Shown: positions 50,027 through 58,601 of the stretch, one piece after another | Numbering within the stretch: position 1 is the first letter of the stretch | How the letters are laid out: each line of letters opens with the position of its first letter | Origin: Skermanella aerolata KACC 11604 | GTDB taxonomy: Bacteria > Pseudomonadota > Alphaproteobacteria > Azospirillales > Azospirillaceae | Direction: 5' to 3' | NCBI RefSeq assembly: GCF_000936425.1 | Contig: NZ_AVFK01000024.1 | Span: 1-64,000, forward strand | DNA: 64,000 nt | Program-made: the position numbers and the translations under genes | The notes under the pieces: generated by a model | What the model was told of the DNA's origin: nothing | Database searches by the model: none | The model's input: only the letters and a program-made list of their open reading frames with translations

Positions 50027-50377
50027 CTAGTCCTCTTCCGAAGGATTGGCCTCGTCCAGGGGATCGGGGCCGTCGAGCAGGGCGATCCGGGCACGGGCGC
50101 GGTCGTAGATCTCGGCATACTCGTCGGCCTTCGACGTGGCTCCCGTCCCCGGTTTCGGCGCCACGGCCGCGGCCACCAGCCGCTGAAGCTGGTAGAGGGC
50201 CGTCAGATGGCCGACAGCCGCCTTGCAGGCGGTCTGGAAAGCCCCGAACTCCTTGGCGTCTCCCCCGTCCGGCGGGATGCTGGAGAAGATTTCGTAAGCC
50301 CCGATGGCGCGCCGCGCCGCCGTCGGCAGGATCACCGACAGCAGGTCGGCAGACACCTCCCGCTCGCATTCAGACAT
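50027..50377 (-). CDS. Putative terminase small subunit
   Basis: 116 aa, start ATG with AAGGA nine bases before it. Helical and charged (LPTAARRAIGAYEIFSSIPP, FQTACKAAVGHLTALYQLQR), acidic tail ending NPSEED. Identified by size and by position just before TerL, as T7 gp18 precedes gp19. It has no recognisable helix-turn-helix, so the call is contextual. Confidence 0.6.
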   Translation of the reverse strand: MSECEREVSADLLSVILPTAARRAIGAYEIFSSIPPDGGDAKEFGAFQTACKAAVGHLTALYQLQRLVAAAVAPKPGTGATSKADEYAEIYDRARARIALLDGPDPLDEANPSEED

Positions 50378-50408
50378 GGTAAATTCCTTTTTGCAGTAGG
50401 TTGGGTCG

Positions 50409-52439
50409 TCATGGATTTCGGGCCAGGATGTGCCAAGCCGCACCGTTGGACAGGGCCGTGACCGCGTGGCCCTTCTCGCTCAGCACGATGGCCTCGCCGT
50501 CGGGACCGCCGCCACCGCTCTGGGTGACGGTCACCGCGTTGGCGCTGACATCGGATTTCTTGATCGTCACCGTCCGGCCGATCGCCAGCATGGCGGACGG
50601 ACTGGGCAGCCTCACTTCGGTCGCCCCGCCATAGGCGCTGACCAGATAGAAGGTGCGGCTCAGGTCCGGCTCGAAGAGGGCGCCGCCCTCGAAGAAGCCG
50701 GCATTGCCGGGCAGCATGTGGGCGGCCGTGATCCACCACGACGCCCCGTTGGAAACGACGGTGACGAAGTCGTAGCGGCTGCCCAGCGGGAACGGCCTGC
50801 CGTCCGGCCCCGAGCCGGAGGCGTCGGTGACGGTTACGGCATTGCCGCTCAGGTCCATCTTCTTGATCGTCAGCGCCCGGCCCTCGGCATTGCCGGGAGC
50901 AGGCAGCCGGAACTCGACCGGCCCGTTGAAGGCGCTGACCAGATGGACCGACCGGGTCATGTCGGGCACGACCACGCCACCGGCCACGGGATCGACGAAG
51001 CGGGTCTCGTACCGCATCGCCTCCACCGTCAGGTCGGTGACTCGTGTAGGCTTCAGGTAGTTCTTGGCCGGGTAGCCGGCGTTGTAGGCAGTGAACTGGC
51101 CGCCCGACTGGTCCCAGATCGCCGGCCCGCCGCTGGCGGAGAACAGGTTGGTGATCGAGGTCTCCTGCGAGCCGGCCTCCAGGTAGACGTTCGGCACGCC
51201 GCCAACCGACTCGGTGTAGAGGTTGATCAGCAGGTTCTTGTCGGTGTCCGGCCCGATCCGGAAGCAGGTATGGGCCGTGGTCGATAGGTTGGCCTCGCAA
51301 TCGACGAAGGCGTTGTTGAACCGCCCGTGCTGGACGTAGAAGCCCGATCCGGTGCTGGGCACCCCCAGCGAATAGACCCGGACGCAGTGGAACTTGTTGG
51401 CGTTGGGCGTATCCCCCGCTCCGGTCCGCACGAGATGGACGCCGTGCAGGGTATGCCGGACCACCAGCACGCGGGCGAAGTTGTTCCAGTAGCAGGGCCG
51501 GTCGGGGTTGTCGCCGCCGTCCAGCACGACGCCGGTCGCGGTGTCCCAGACGACGATGTCGTGGACGGCGTTCTGGACGCATGGCCCATCCCGCCCGGTC
51601 AGCTTGATTCCGACCATTCCCTGTTCGATCCGCAGGTGATGCAGGCTGGCGTAGCTGTCCGGCAGCAGGATCACCGGGAAGTCGTTACCATCCGCCCGGA
51701 TGATCGATCCCGCCCCCGATCCATGGAAGCTCTGGCCGTAGCCGACCGGCAGGGTCGCGGTGACCCGGTAGATGCCGGGCGGCACGAAAACGGCCGTCGC
51801 GGCGGTCAGCGCCGCCTGGATCGCCAGCGTGTCGTCGGCAATGCCGTCGCCGACCGCGCCGAAGTCCTTGACCGAGGCGACATCCGCCAGCTTGTCGCGG
51901 ATCGACCGCCTGACGGCGCCCGCTCCCGGTCCGACGAAGCTGCTCAGCCCCTCGCTGTCGACCGCTGGCGTCACGGTCGGGTTGCCGCCGCCGTCGAACG
52001 CGAGCAACTGGTTCGCCCGCGCCGCCCTTCCGGGCAGCAGGGACGATGCCGGCAGGTCGGTCGGGGCGTAGTGCAGCGCCGTCAGCGCGTCGTCGGCAAG
52101 CTGCTGCACGCAGGCCGTCAGGTAGTCGTACTCGTCGTTCAGCGAGCGGGCCGGCAAGGCCCCGCTCTCCAGGAAGTCGGTCACCCGCTCATAGGGCAGC
52201 CGTCGAAGCAGCGTTATTTGGACTCCTTCGTCGGGCGGCTGATCGAAGGTCACCGTTCCGCCCGCCGTCTGCCCGCTGCCGGACACGGTATAACCGCCGG
52301 TCTGAAGGGCCGCGTCCAGATGGACCTGCATGTCCTCCGACGCGAAGATCGGGAACGGATAGGCGAAGGCCCGCTGGGCGCCGTCGGCGATGTAATGCCG
52401 GCGCGGAGGGACCGCACCGATCTTGATGTGTTCGGTCAT
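50409..52439 (-). CDS. Tailspike: T7-fibre-like N-terminus with pectate-lyase beta-helix
   Basis: 676 aa. N-terminal adaptor (about 1-110) like the T7 tail fibre head-binding domain (FAYPFPIFASEDMQVHLDAA, VQITLLRRLPYERVTDF). From about 190 a pectate_lyase_3-type beta-helix begins (SVKDFGAVGDGIADDTLAIQ) and continues to about 515. The end holds two similar modules of about 75 residues (HLVSAFNGPVEFRLPAPG and YLVSAYGGATEVRLPSPS, each followed by TIKK-D-S-NAVTVT). Probably binds or degrades a host capsule. Confidence 0.88.
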   Translation of the reverse strand: MTEHIKIGAVPPRRHYIADGAQRAFAYPFPIFASEDMQVHLDAALQTGGYTVSGSGQTAGGTVTFDQPPDEGVQITLLRRLPYERVTDFLESGALPARSLNDEYDYLTACVQQLADDALTALHYAPTDLPASSLLPGRAARANQLLAFDGGGNPTVTPAVDSEGLSSFVGPGAGAVRRSIRDKLADVASVKDFGAVGDGIADDTLAIQAALTAATAVFVPPGIYRVTATLPVGYGQSFHGSGAGSIIRADGNDFPVILLPDSYASLHHLRIEQGMVGIKLTGRDGPCVQNAVHDIVVWDTATGVVLDGGDNPDRPCYWNNFARVLVVRHTLHGVHLVRTGAGDTPNANKFHCVRVYSLGVPSTGSGFYVQHGRFNNAFVDCEANLSTTAHTCFRIGPDTDKNLLINLYTESVGGVPNVYLEAGSQETSITNLFSASGGPAIWDQSGGQFTAYNAGYPAKNYLKPTRVTDLTVEAMRYETRFVDPVAGGVVVPDMTRSVHLVSAFNGPVEFRLPAPGNAEGRALTIKKMDLSGNAVTVTDASGSGPDGRPFPLGSRYDFVTVVSNGASWWITAAHMLPGNAGFFEGGALFEPDLSRTFYLVSAYGGATEVRLPSPSAMLAIGRTVTIKKSDVSANAVTVTQSGGGGPDGEAIVLSEKGHAVTALSNGAAWHILARNP

Positions 52440-52482
52440 GATGTATCCAATCCCGGACGAGCCTCCTGTTTCATCAGTCGGT

Positions 52483-53124
52483 TCAGTAGGCGTTGCTGAA
52501 CAGCTCCAGCCGTTGCTTCTCCGCCAGTTGCGACCGCTCCAGCAGGTTGCTCTTCTGCGTCGCGGTGACTTCCTGGGCGAGCGCCTGCGTCCGCAGCCGG
52601 TCGGTGGCGTCCGCCTCCTGCTGGTTTCGGTGGGTATCCGCCACCATCCCCAGCAAGACCGCTTCGCCCGAGCCATCGGACGTTCCGCCGCCTCGCGTGC
52701 CCAGGCTTGCCCTGGTGCGGCCGACCGTCTTGCGCAGGGCCTTCAGGCGGGCGGCCTCGTCGCTGGCGGCGCTGGAGTCGATCTGTGCCCGCCGGAGCGC
52801 CACGTCCTCCTGCTGCGCCTGATCGGACTTCGCCTGCCCCTCCAGCAACTGGCGCCGCTGCAAGGACTGGGTTTCCCGCAGCACGTCCTCGGCGTGCTTC
52901 TTCTGGTCGGCCGCTTCCTTCTGGCTGGCGGCGATCTTCTCGCGCTCCAGCGCCAGCGCGTCGGCCGCCTTCTGTTTTTCGAAGGCGAGCGCGTCGGCTC
53001 TTTGCTGAGCTTCGAGCTGAACCGCATACCGGGCATCGCCGGCACTCTGGAAACCGCTGACCGTCTTCTGCGCGCTGGCGATCACCGGTATGGCCTGTAG
53101 GGCCAGGTTTGCAACACCACCCAT
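52483..53124 (-). CDS. Internal virion protein (T7 gp14-like)
   Basis: 213 aa. Long alpha-helical stretch (residues 30-115, rich in A, Q, K, E) with a short hydrophobic N-terminus, then a less ordered region. Matches internal virion protein B style (SAGDARYAVQLEAQQRADAL; LLGMVADTHRNQQEADATD). Sits between tail tube B and the tailspike, the T7 place of gp14. The companions gp15 and gp16 are not present. Confidence 0.75.
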   Translation of the reverse strand: MGGVANLALQAIPVIASAQKTVSGFQSAGDARYAVQLEAQQRADALAFEKQKAADALALEREKIAASQKEAADQKKHAEDVLRETQSLQRRQLLEGQAKSDQAQQEDVALRRAQIDSSAASDEAARLKALRKTVGRTRASLGTRGGGTSDGSGEAVLLGMVADTHRNQQEADATDRLRTQALAQEVTATQKSNLLERSQLAEKQRLELFSNAY

Positions 53125-55037
53125 CAGTCGTTCACCTTCAATTCAGTTGTGACGGATAACAGCGTGAAAGGCAGGGGAGCGGACTGCTCGACCCGCCAGA
53201 GCGGCTGCGTTCGATCCCGCGCCCAGCCGAGCGAGCGCAGCCGCCGCAGGCCGCTGACTCGCGGCGGTGCCCCGTCGCCCAGCGCCTGCCCGCCCAGCCG
53301 CCGGAGCGGATAGTCGGTCAGTCCGGCCCCGACATCGGCGCGCAATGCTGCGGTATCCTCCAGTTGGAAGACCACCTCGACCAGCCGCATCGCCAGCCCC
53401 CTGCCGCCGCCGGAATTCAGCGGGTTGGGCGGCAGCGGCTCGACGACATGGGTGAACGGCAACCCGGCCTCGACCGTGGAAGCCGGCGGGTCGAGCGTGA
53501 TCGACCCGCCCGATACGGTGACATCGGGCCGCAGCACCCCGTCGGCGACGATGGCGATGGTCTTGCCGTTCAGGTGGTCCAGACCGGACCAGACGGCGAC
53601 CGGCGTTTCGCTTTCGCCATAGAGGCCGGCGTCCAGATGAAGCGCGTCGTCCAGCCGCTCGATGTTCCAGCGGGTCGAAAAGCCTTCCGGCCGCTGGACC
53701 AGCAGATAGACGTCGTCGCCGACCACGGCGACCGAGTGGATCGTCCCGGTGGTATCGATCCGGGTCCAGGCGGTGACCTGCTCGGTCCGGTAGACGGTCA
53801 GCGCCCCGAGGGTCCCGTCGTCCATCACCACCAGCATCAGCCGGCGGCCCTGGTCGTAATCCTGGTCGAGCGGCCGCACCACCAGATGCCGGGCCAGCAG
53901 CGCCAGATCGGTCGCCTGATAGGCCTGCTCGGTATCGGCATACAGGAACTCGCGGACTTCCCGCCCGTTACGCGACACGAACAACGTGGCGCCATCGACG
54001 TCGCGCGGCGCCACCGACCGATCCGTCGGCGAGCCGATCCGGGTCTGCCGGTTGAGCTGGATCGTCTGAGGCGTCAGCGGCTCCCCCGTAACCATCCACT
54101 CGGCGCCCGACGTGAAGACCTGAAGGTGCCGGCCGGAGAACACCGCCCGGATCGCATTGATCTGGTCCGACAGGATACCGAACTCGATCGCCTCGTCGTC
54201 CTGGCCGGTGCCGAGATCGAAGTTCCAGATATCGGCGGACCGCGACAGCCAAAGCCGGTTCGGCAGCTCCCGCGATCCGCCGATCACCAGCCTGTCCTGG
54301 TGGAACGCCGCCGAGACCGGGTAGCCCCGCAGCGGCGAGAACGCCTGCTCGTCCCAGACCGCCGCCGCGTCGGTATTGGCGAAGTCCTCGTTGACCAGGA
54401 CCTTGACCTGAGTGCCCGACACATATTCGGTGACGGTGCATTGCTTCCCCGCCACCCGCAGCCTGACGCCGGCATGGCCGGCGACGAACACCGCCGACGA
54501 CGCCGTCAAGGTGACGGTCCCGGTCACGGCGCTCGGTGTGACGGTGACGCCGACGGGCGCGAAGCGGTACCAGGGTTGCCGGATCGCGTTGCCCTCGACC
54601 AGGAACGCCCATTCCTCCAGCGACCAAGCCGTCTCCCCGGTCCGCTTGAGCTTGCGCGGCGCGACGTCGGGATGACAGACCAGCAGCGTGTCGCCGCTCT
54701 GGGTCCAGGTGATCTGGCCCAGTTGATCCGCCGTCCACGGCGTATTCACCGTCGCGACCAGATCGTCGCCGTGATGGACGTCGACCCGGTATTCGGAAAA
54801 CGCCAGCAGGTAGGTCTGCTCGATGCTGAACTCGAACGCGACCAGCCGGCCGGGACCGCGCGCACTGGCCGAATACGCCATCCCTGGCCGCCGGGTGATC
54901 CCGCCGGTCGGGTGGATCAGCAGGTTGCGCAGGGTCAGCGCGCCATTGTCGTAGGCGCGGAGATCGCCGCGCCCCAGCAGTAGGCGCGAGATTTCGCCGC
55001 TGGTGAAGTTGGTGGTCAGGATGCGGACGCGGGTCAT
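53124..55037 (-). CDS. Tail tubular protein B (T7 gp12-like)
   Basis: 637 aa. Begins MTRVRILTTNFTSGEISRLL and continues YDNGALTLRNLLIHPTGGIT, the typical start of podoviral tail tube B / nozzle proteins; a beta-rich body includes GGSRELPNRLWLSRSADIWN and QINAIRAVFSGRHLQVFTSG. The ATG shares one base with the preceding TGA (TGATG), so the two tail genes are coupled. Forms the tail nozzle with the gp11-like protein. Confidence 0.87.
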   Translation of the reverse strand: MTRVRILTTNFTSGEISRLLLGRGDLRAYDNGALTLRNLLIHPTGGITRRPGMAYSASARGPGRLVAFEFSIEQTYLLAFSEYRVDVHHGDDLVATVNTPWTADQLGQITWTQSGDTLLVCHPDVAPRKLKRTGETAWSLEEWAFLVEGNAIRQPWYRFAPVGVTVTPSAVTGTVTLTASSAVFVAGHAGVRLRVAGKQCTVTEYVSGTQVKVLVNEDFANTDAAAVWDEQAFSPLRGYPVSAAFHQDRLVIGGSRELPNRLWLSRSADIWNFDLGTGQDDEAIEFGILSDQINAIRAVFSGRHLQVFTSGAEWMVTGEPLTPQTIQLNRQTRIGSPTDRSVAPRDVDGATLFVSRNGREVREFLYADTEQAYQATDLALLARHLVVRPLDQDYDQGRRLMLVVMDDGTLGALTVYRTEQVTAWTRIDTTGTIHSVAVVGDDVYLLVQRPEGFSTRWNIERLDDALHLDAGLYGESETPVAVWSGLDHLNGKTIAIVADGVLRPDVTVSGGSITLDPPASTVEAGLPFTHVVEPLPPNPLNSGGGRGLAMRLVEVVFQLEDTAALRADVGAGLTDYPLRRLGGQALGDGAPPRVSGLRRLRSLGWARDRTQPLWRVEQSAPLPFTLLSVTTELKVND

Positions 55038-55606
55038 CAGGCGCGCGCCTCGATCAGGGTGAAGTCCTCGAACCCGAGTTGGCTGTCCTGCTGGTTGTCG
55101 ATCAGCCGTGCCCGGCGGAACTCCAGTTCGGCCAGCTTCGTTAGAGCTTCCGCCCGGCTGCTGTTCTCGGTCAGCGGCAGGCAGAACTCCGCCGCGAGCC
55201 GGGCGATCACCACCTGGTCGAAGAACGGCGGGAACGCCGCCTCCGCCGGGCGATAGACATAGGTCAGCGTGACCTGATCGGCATCGGTCTGAAGCGTCGT
55301 GCCGACGATGCGGTAGCCCAGCCCGCGGCCATGGCCGGGCGATCCGGCGGACAGCGCCCGCAGGAAATCGACCGGCAGGGCATGGGCGTAGTCGTAATCG
55401 CCCAGCGGCGGATCGGCCAGCAACGCCAGCGTCGCCTGGGTGGTCGCGAAACTCCACGAATTGGCCGAGAGCAGGGCGTCGCGGGTGGAACCGTAGAGAG
55501 CGTCGGCGACCTCCGCCTCGGCGGTGCCGTCATTGAAGCTGGTGATGGAGCCGGCCCCGATCTTGATCAGGGCGCGGCTGCACAAGCCGATCGGTGTGAG
55601 CGCCAT
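55037..55606 (-). CDS. Tail tubular protein A (T7 gp11-like)
   Basis: 189 aa. Starts MALTPIGLCSRALIKIGAGS and has the gp11-like ADALYGSTRDALLSANSWSF, YAHALPVDFLRAL and AAFPPFFDQVVIARLAAEFC. Gatekeeper ring between portal and nozzle in T7-like particles. An 18-codon upstream extension in frame overlaps a strong hairpin and is unlikely to be translated. Confidence 0.87.
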   Translation of the reverse strand: MALTPIGLCSRALIKIGAGSITSFNDGTAEAEVADALYGSTRDALLSANSWSFATTQATLALLADPPLGDYDYAHALPVDFLRALSAGSPGHGRGLGYRIVGTTLQTDADQVTLTYVYRPAEAAFPPFFDQVVIARLAAEFCLPLTENSSRAEALTKLAELEFRRARLIDNQQDSQLGFEDFTLIEARA

Positions 55607-55633
55607 GGCGCCGGTCTCCCTCGCGGAGTGGGC

Positions 55634-55679
55634 GGCGCTCCGGGTCCCCATCATCCACATGACGGGGACCCGGAGCGCC
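55634..55679. repeat. Perfect 16-bp hairpin between head and tail genes
   Basis: GGCGCTCCGGGTCCCC and its exact complement flank a 14-base loop. No T run follows on the minus strand. It lies 28 bases before the tail tube A start. A processing or transcript-stabilising stem, or an attenuator balancing capsid against tail expression, are the likely roles. Confidence 0.8.
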
Positions 55680-55686
55680 CGGACGG

Positions 55687-55956
55687 TCAGTCGCTGTTGG
55701 AAGCGCCGACCTGGGTGAGGTTGGCGACATCAACCGTCCCGCCGCTGTTGCTCGCCACCAGCAGGATGCCGGCCTGGGGAGTGCCGTCGGTGTCGATGTT
55801 CGACATGATCATGTCGCCGACCCGCAGCATGTCGGAGACCGTGCTGAAGTAGCCGGCGGTATCCACGTCGGTCGCGAGATCGGCGGTGGTGTAGTGCCAG
55901 AGGGTGAACCCGTTGGCATAGGCGAGGACGCTGAGGTCCTTGGACTTGAAGGCCAT
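55687..55956 (-). CDS. Small phage structural protein, unknown
   Basis: 89 aa. Starts MAFKSKDLSVLAYANGFTLW, then HYTTADLATDVDTAGYF, GDMIMSNIDTDGTPQAGILL and ends GASNSD. Beta-rich and small, between capsid and tail tube A. Position and composition suggest a head decoration or completion protein, but no family match is recognised. Confidence 0.7.
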   Translation of the reverse strand: MAFKSKDLSVLAYANGFTLWHYTTADLATDVDTAGYFSTVSDMLRVGDMIMSNIDTDGTPQAGILLVASNSGGTVDVANLTQVGASNSD

Positions 55957-56012
55957 GACTGAAAAACTCCGGGAAAGATCGGGAAACGGATGCGGTCGCG
56001 CCTGAGCGGCGG

Positions 56013-56831
56013 TCAGCTTTCCAGGCAGCGCATCGTGACGACGCCGCTGGCGTCGATCAGGGCGGCGCCCTGGCTCATCATGTTGTTGACGAAGTGCGAG
56101 GCGCGGTCGCCGTGCCACGTCACGTCGGTCGTGACGTCGGCGCCGGCGGCATGGCCGACGGCGGTCTTGTGGTACCAGTGGCACAGCCGGACGTTGGAGC
56201 TGGCGCTGAGGCCGGAATGCGGGACCCACAGCGTGCCGAGCCAGCGCTTGGCCTGGGTGCCGCGCCACGGCAGCTCGTCCGGGCCGACATAGTCGGACTT
56301 GGCGAACTCGTCGATGCCGAGCAGCTGGCTCCACTGCTTCCAGCCGACCACGGCGTAGCGCTGGCCGTCGTCCGGCACGTCCGCCTGCCCCAGCTTCTCG
56401 AAGGCCAGCAGCACCTTGGCCTTGGTCAGCCCGTCGGTCGCGGCGCCGGCGTAGTTGGTCGAGGTGTCGAGCTGGCCGATGATCAGGTCGTCGGTCTTGC
56501 GGCCCAGCGCATAGGCGCCGGCATTGGTGATGACGGTGCGCTCGTCGATGTTGGTCTTCAGCTCGTCAAGCTTGTCGACCCAGTCGCCGGCGTAATAGTC
56601 GGTCAGGATGCATTCGACCGGCGTGTGATCGACGTTCATCGTCGGGATCTTGCCGTGCCGCGCCTTGGTCGAGGCGACGCCCTTGCCGACCTTCTGGAAG
56701 ATGGTCGAAGCGCCGCGCACGTCGCCCTTGCTGCGGACGGTGTTGCGCAGCTTGGAGCCCATCCGCTGGAAGCTCTCGTGAACTTCGCGTTCGAACTGCT
56801 TGACGAAGGCCTTGTCGATGGTCGTGGACAT
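56013..56831 (-). CDS. Major capsid protein (Phage_capsid_2-like)
   Basis: 272 aa. Family-like features: FVKQFEREVHESFQRMGSKL, RHGKIPTMNVDHTPVEC, YYAGDWVDKLDELKTNID, TNAGAYALGRKTDDLIIGQL, PWRGTQAKRWLGTLWVPHSG. This matches the capsid style of podoviruses with a T7-type module rather than HK97-siphoviral gene order. ATG chosen at MSTTIDKAF. Confidence 0.85.
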   Translation of the reverse strand: MSTTIDKAFVKQFEREVHESFQRMGSKLRNTVRSKGDVRGASTIFQKVGKGVASTKARHGKIPTMNVDHTPVECILTDYYAGDWVDKLDELKTNIDERTVITNAGAYALGRKTDDLIIGQLDTSTNYAGAATDGLTKAKVLLAFEKLGQADVPDDGQRYAVVGWKQWSQLLGIDEFAKSDYVGPDELPWRGTQAKRWLGTLWVPHSGLSASSNVRLCHWYHKTAVGHAAGADVTTDVTWHGDRASHFVNNMMSQGAALIDASGVVTMRCLES

Positions 56832-56892
56832 GAATGAAGAGCCCTTTCCGGCATCTATCGGGAGATTGGGGAGGAAATTCGGACACGAAAGA

Positions 56893-56942
56893 GGCCGGCC
56901 CCGACGACGCCTCATGGAGAGAGGCGCCGCCGGGGTCCGGCC
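56893..56942. terminator. Long hairpin ahead of the capsid gene
   Basis: GGCCGGCCCCG...CGCCTC pairs with GAGGCG...CGGGG.CCGGCC with two single-base mismatches or bulges around a seven-base loop, then TCTTTC on the minus strand. It separates the HicBA-like moron from the capsid gene; it may be a terminator or a 5' stabiliser for capsid mRNA. Confidence 0.55.
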
Positions 56943-57108
56943 CTTGGTTTCGGCTTCGATCCGTCGGTGAAGACGGAGTAGTGGTGTTGACGAGAGAAAA
57001 TTAGGTTTAAATTCCTAGTTCGTCAAGAGCTTTTTTGCTTTGGCGCGATTTTTTCGACCGCACCTGATTTGGCTGGTTTTGTGAGGCGTTAAATGCCGGG
57101 AGCAGCGT

Positions 57109-57467
57109 TCACTTCGGCTCTTCGGGCGACCCGGTTTTCCTGCGGTTCAAATTGAAGGACGGCGCTTTAAGAGCGAGTACGGCCTCCGGCGGGGCACTCG
57201 AACTCAATGCAAGAACATGCGTGATCAAGTCTCTCGCATAGTCCAGGTCGTAAAGGATCTCGCCCTCGGAAGAGACGAGTTCTCCATCATGGGGAAGGAG
57301 ATCCCTGACGGCGCTTTCCAGAAGTCGCATTTGCTTCTGCGCAATTCCAGGCTTTCGCAACCAAGCTTCCGAAGCGCGTCGAGAAGTCTTGTCCGGGTAA
57401 CGGTGAACCCCACGCGTTTTTCCACCACGGTCCTCAACAAGTCAGTGGTGGAATCAGGCTGCGGCAT
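57109..57467 (-). pseudogene. HicA-like toxin candidate with frameshift
   Basis: Starts at ATG 57467, 14 bases inside the end of the upstream gene, and reads TRTRLLDALRKLGCESLELR then RSKCDFWKAPSGISFP, resembling the HicA double-stranded RNA-binding fold, though the expected serine-histidine is serine-lysine. The frame stops at 57225. Adding one base in the GGGG at 57291-57294 would continue into HDGELVSSEGEILYDLDYAR to 57109. So it is probably disrupted by a one-base change in a homopolymer. Family assignment is tentative. Confidence 0.4.
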
Positions 57468-57777
57468 ATCCGGAACGCGGCGACGGCGCAGCTCCGACTT
57501 TCATCAGAAGCACCGGGCTGGCAAGGTCCAGTTCTCCGTCATCCGAAACCTTCAACATGAACTGCTCGAAAGGCGCTTCAGGCTCATAGATGGCCTCTAT
57601 GCCGGTTTCCAGTTCGACCAGTCCGCTCACGGCATCGGGAATCAAGGCAAAAGCCTGTTCGAGATCGCTGTGGCCGACATGGAGGCCGCGAAGCTCCGGG
57701 GAAGTGAAGATATGCACGAGCCCGGCGCGCCGATGGAAGATGCGTACGGTGCTCGGAACAGGCAGGATCGTACCCAT
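57454..57777 (-). CDS. HicB-like/DUF1902-type antitoxin candidate
   Basis: 107 aa from the ATG preceded by AGGGA. The N-terminal half (VHIFTSPELRGLHVGHSDLE then AFALIPDAVSGLVELETG) looks like the HicB partial RNase H fold, with its characteristic S-x-E-L-x-G-L stretch; no C-terminal DNA-binding domain is seen. Overlap with the following small gene is typical of toxin-antitoxin pairs. It interrupts the otherwise strict scaffold-capsid order, so it looks like a moron. Confidence 0.5.
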   Translation of the reverse strand: MGTILPVPSTVRIFHRRAGLVHIFTSPELRGLHVGHSDLEQAFALIPDAVSGLVELETGIEAIYEPEAPFEQFMLKVSDDGELDLASPVLLMKVGAAPSPRSGYAAA

Positions 57778-57926
57778 GCTTGGCGCTTCCCTGGTGCCTC
57801 GGCGACAGGAAACACCCTGCCGGTCCCACACAAAGTATACCCCATCGGAAGTGGTATCAAGCTCCGGTGCCGGGCAGGTTCCTGAAACACAGGGTGATGT
57901 TTCAGAATCCTGCCCTTCCCCCAGCC

Positions 57927-58565
57927 TCAGCCCCGGTCGGGATAAAGCTGGCGGAAGCCTTCCGTCACCTTGGCGAGCAGGGCCGGGTCGCGGTCGCGCC
58001 AGTAGCGGGGATCGCGCATCATCTTGTGAAGATCCTCCTCGTTCCCCGGCACCGGTCCGGACGACGCGGCGGCGCGCAGGGCCGACGGTTCCGACGCGGT
58101 CATCATCCGGTGCAGCGCCACGACGCCGTCATAGCTGGTGGTCAACCCGTCAAGCGCCGCCGGGGGAAGGTTCTTCCGGCCCCAGGCCAGCAGTTGCCGG
58201 GAGGTTTCCCGCCAAGTGTCCTCGCCGCCGAAGTGGTTGATCAGGCGGGCGACTTCCCGTTCGGCCTCGAACTCGAAGGCGATCTGCTGGATCATCGGCA
58301 CCAGCCGCTCGGCCGCCAGATCGTAGACGAGCTGCGCCTGATCGGGCGTGAAGCCGGCGGCGTGGAGCTTGTGGTTCAGCACCGGATCGGCGTCGAACAG
58401 GCCATGGCCGCAGTCGATGCAGTAGCCGTCCGGAGCGTCGGGCACGCCCAGCAGGCTCAGCAGGGTGGCGCGGTCCAGCGCGCCAGCATCGGCGCCGGAC
58501 GCAGCCGGGGCGGAAACAGGCTCGGGAACTGGCTCGGCGGCCTGGGTCAACAGGGACTCACTCAT
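57927..58565 (-). CDS. Capsid assembly/scaffold protein (T7 gp9-like)
   Basis: 212 aa. Low-complexity start (A, P, S, E), then helical segments FTPDQAQLVYDLAAERLVPM, QQIAFEFEAEREVARLINHF and a C-terminal DPRYWRDRDPALLAKVTEGF. The pattern and its place between portal and capsid match podoviral scaffold proteins, which leave the head before DNA packaging. Confidence 0.8.
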   Translation of the reverse strand: MSESLLTQAAEPVPEPVSAPAASGADAGALDRATLLSLLGVPDAPDGYCIDCGHGLFDADPVLNHKLHAAGFTPDQAQLVYDLAAERLVPMIQQIAFEFEAEREVARLINHFGGEDTWRETSRQLLAWGRKNLPPAALDGLTTSYDGVVALHRMMTASEPSALRAAASSGPVPGNEEDLHKMMRDPRYWRDRDPALLAKVTEGFRQLYPDRG

Positions 58566-58601
58566 GCTTCATACTCCTCGAAGGTTCGATGAAAGAAAGA
58601 T

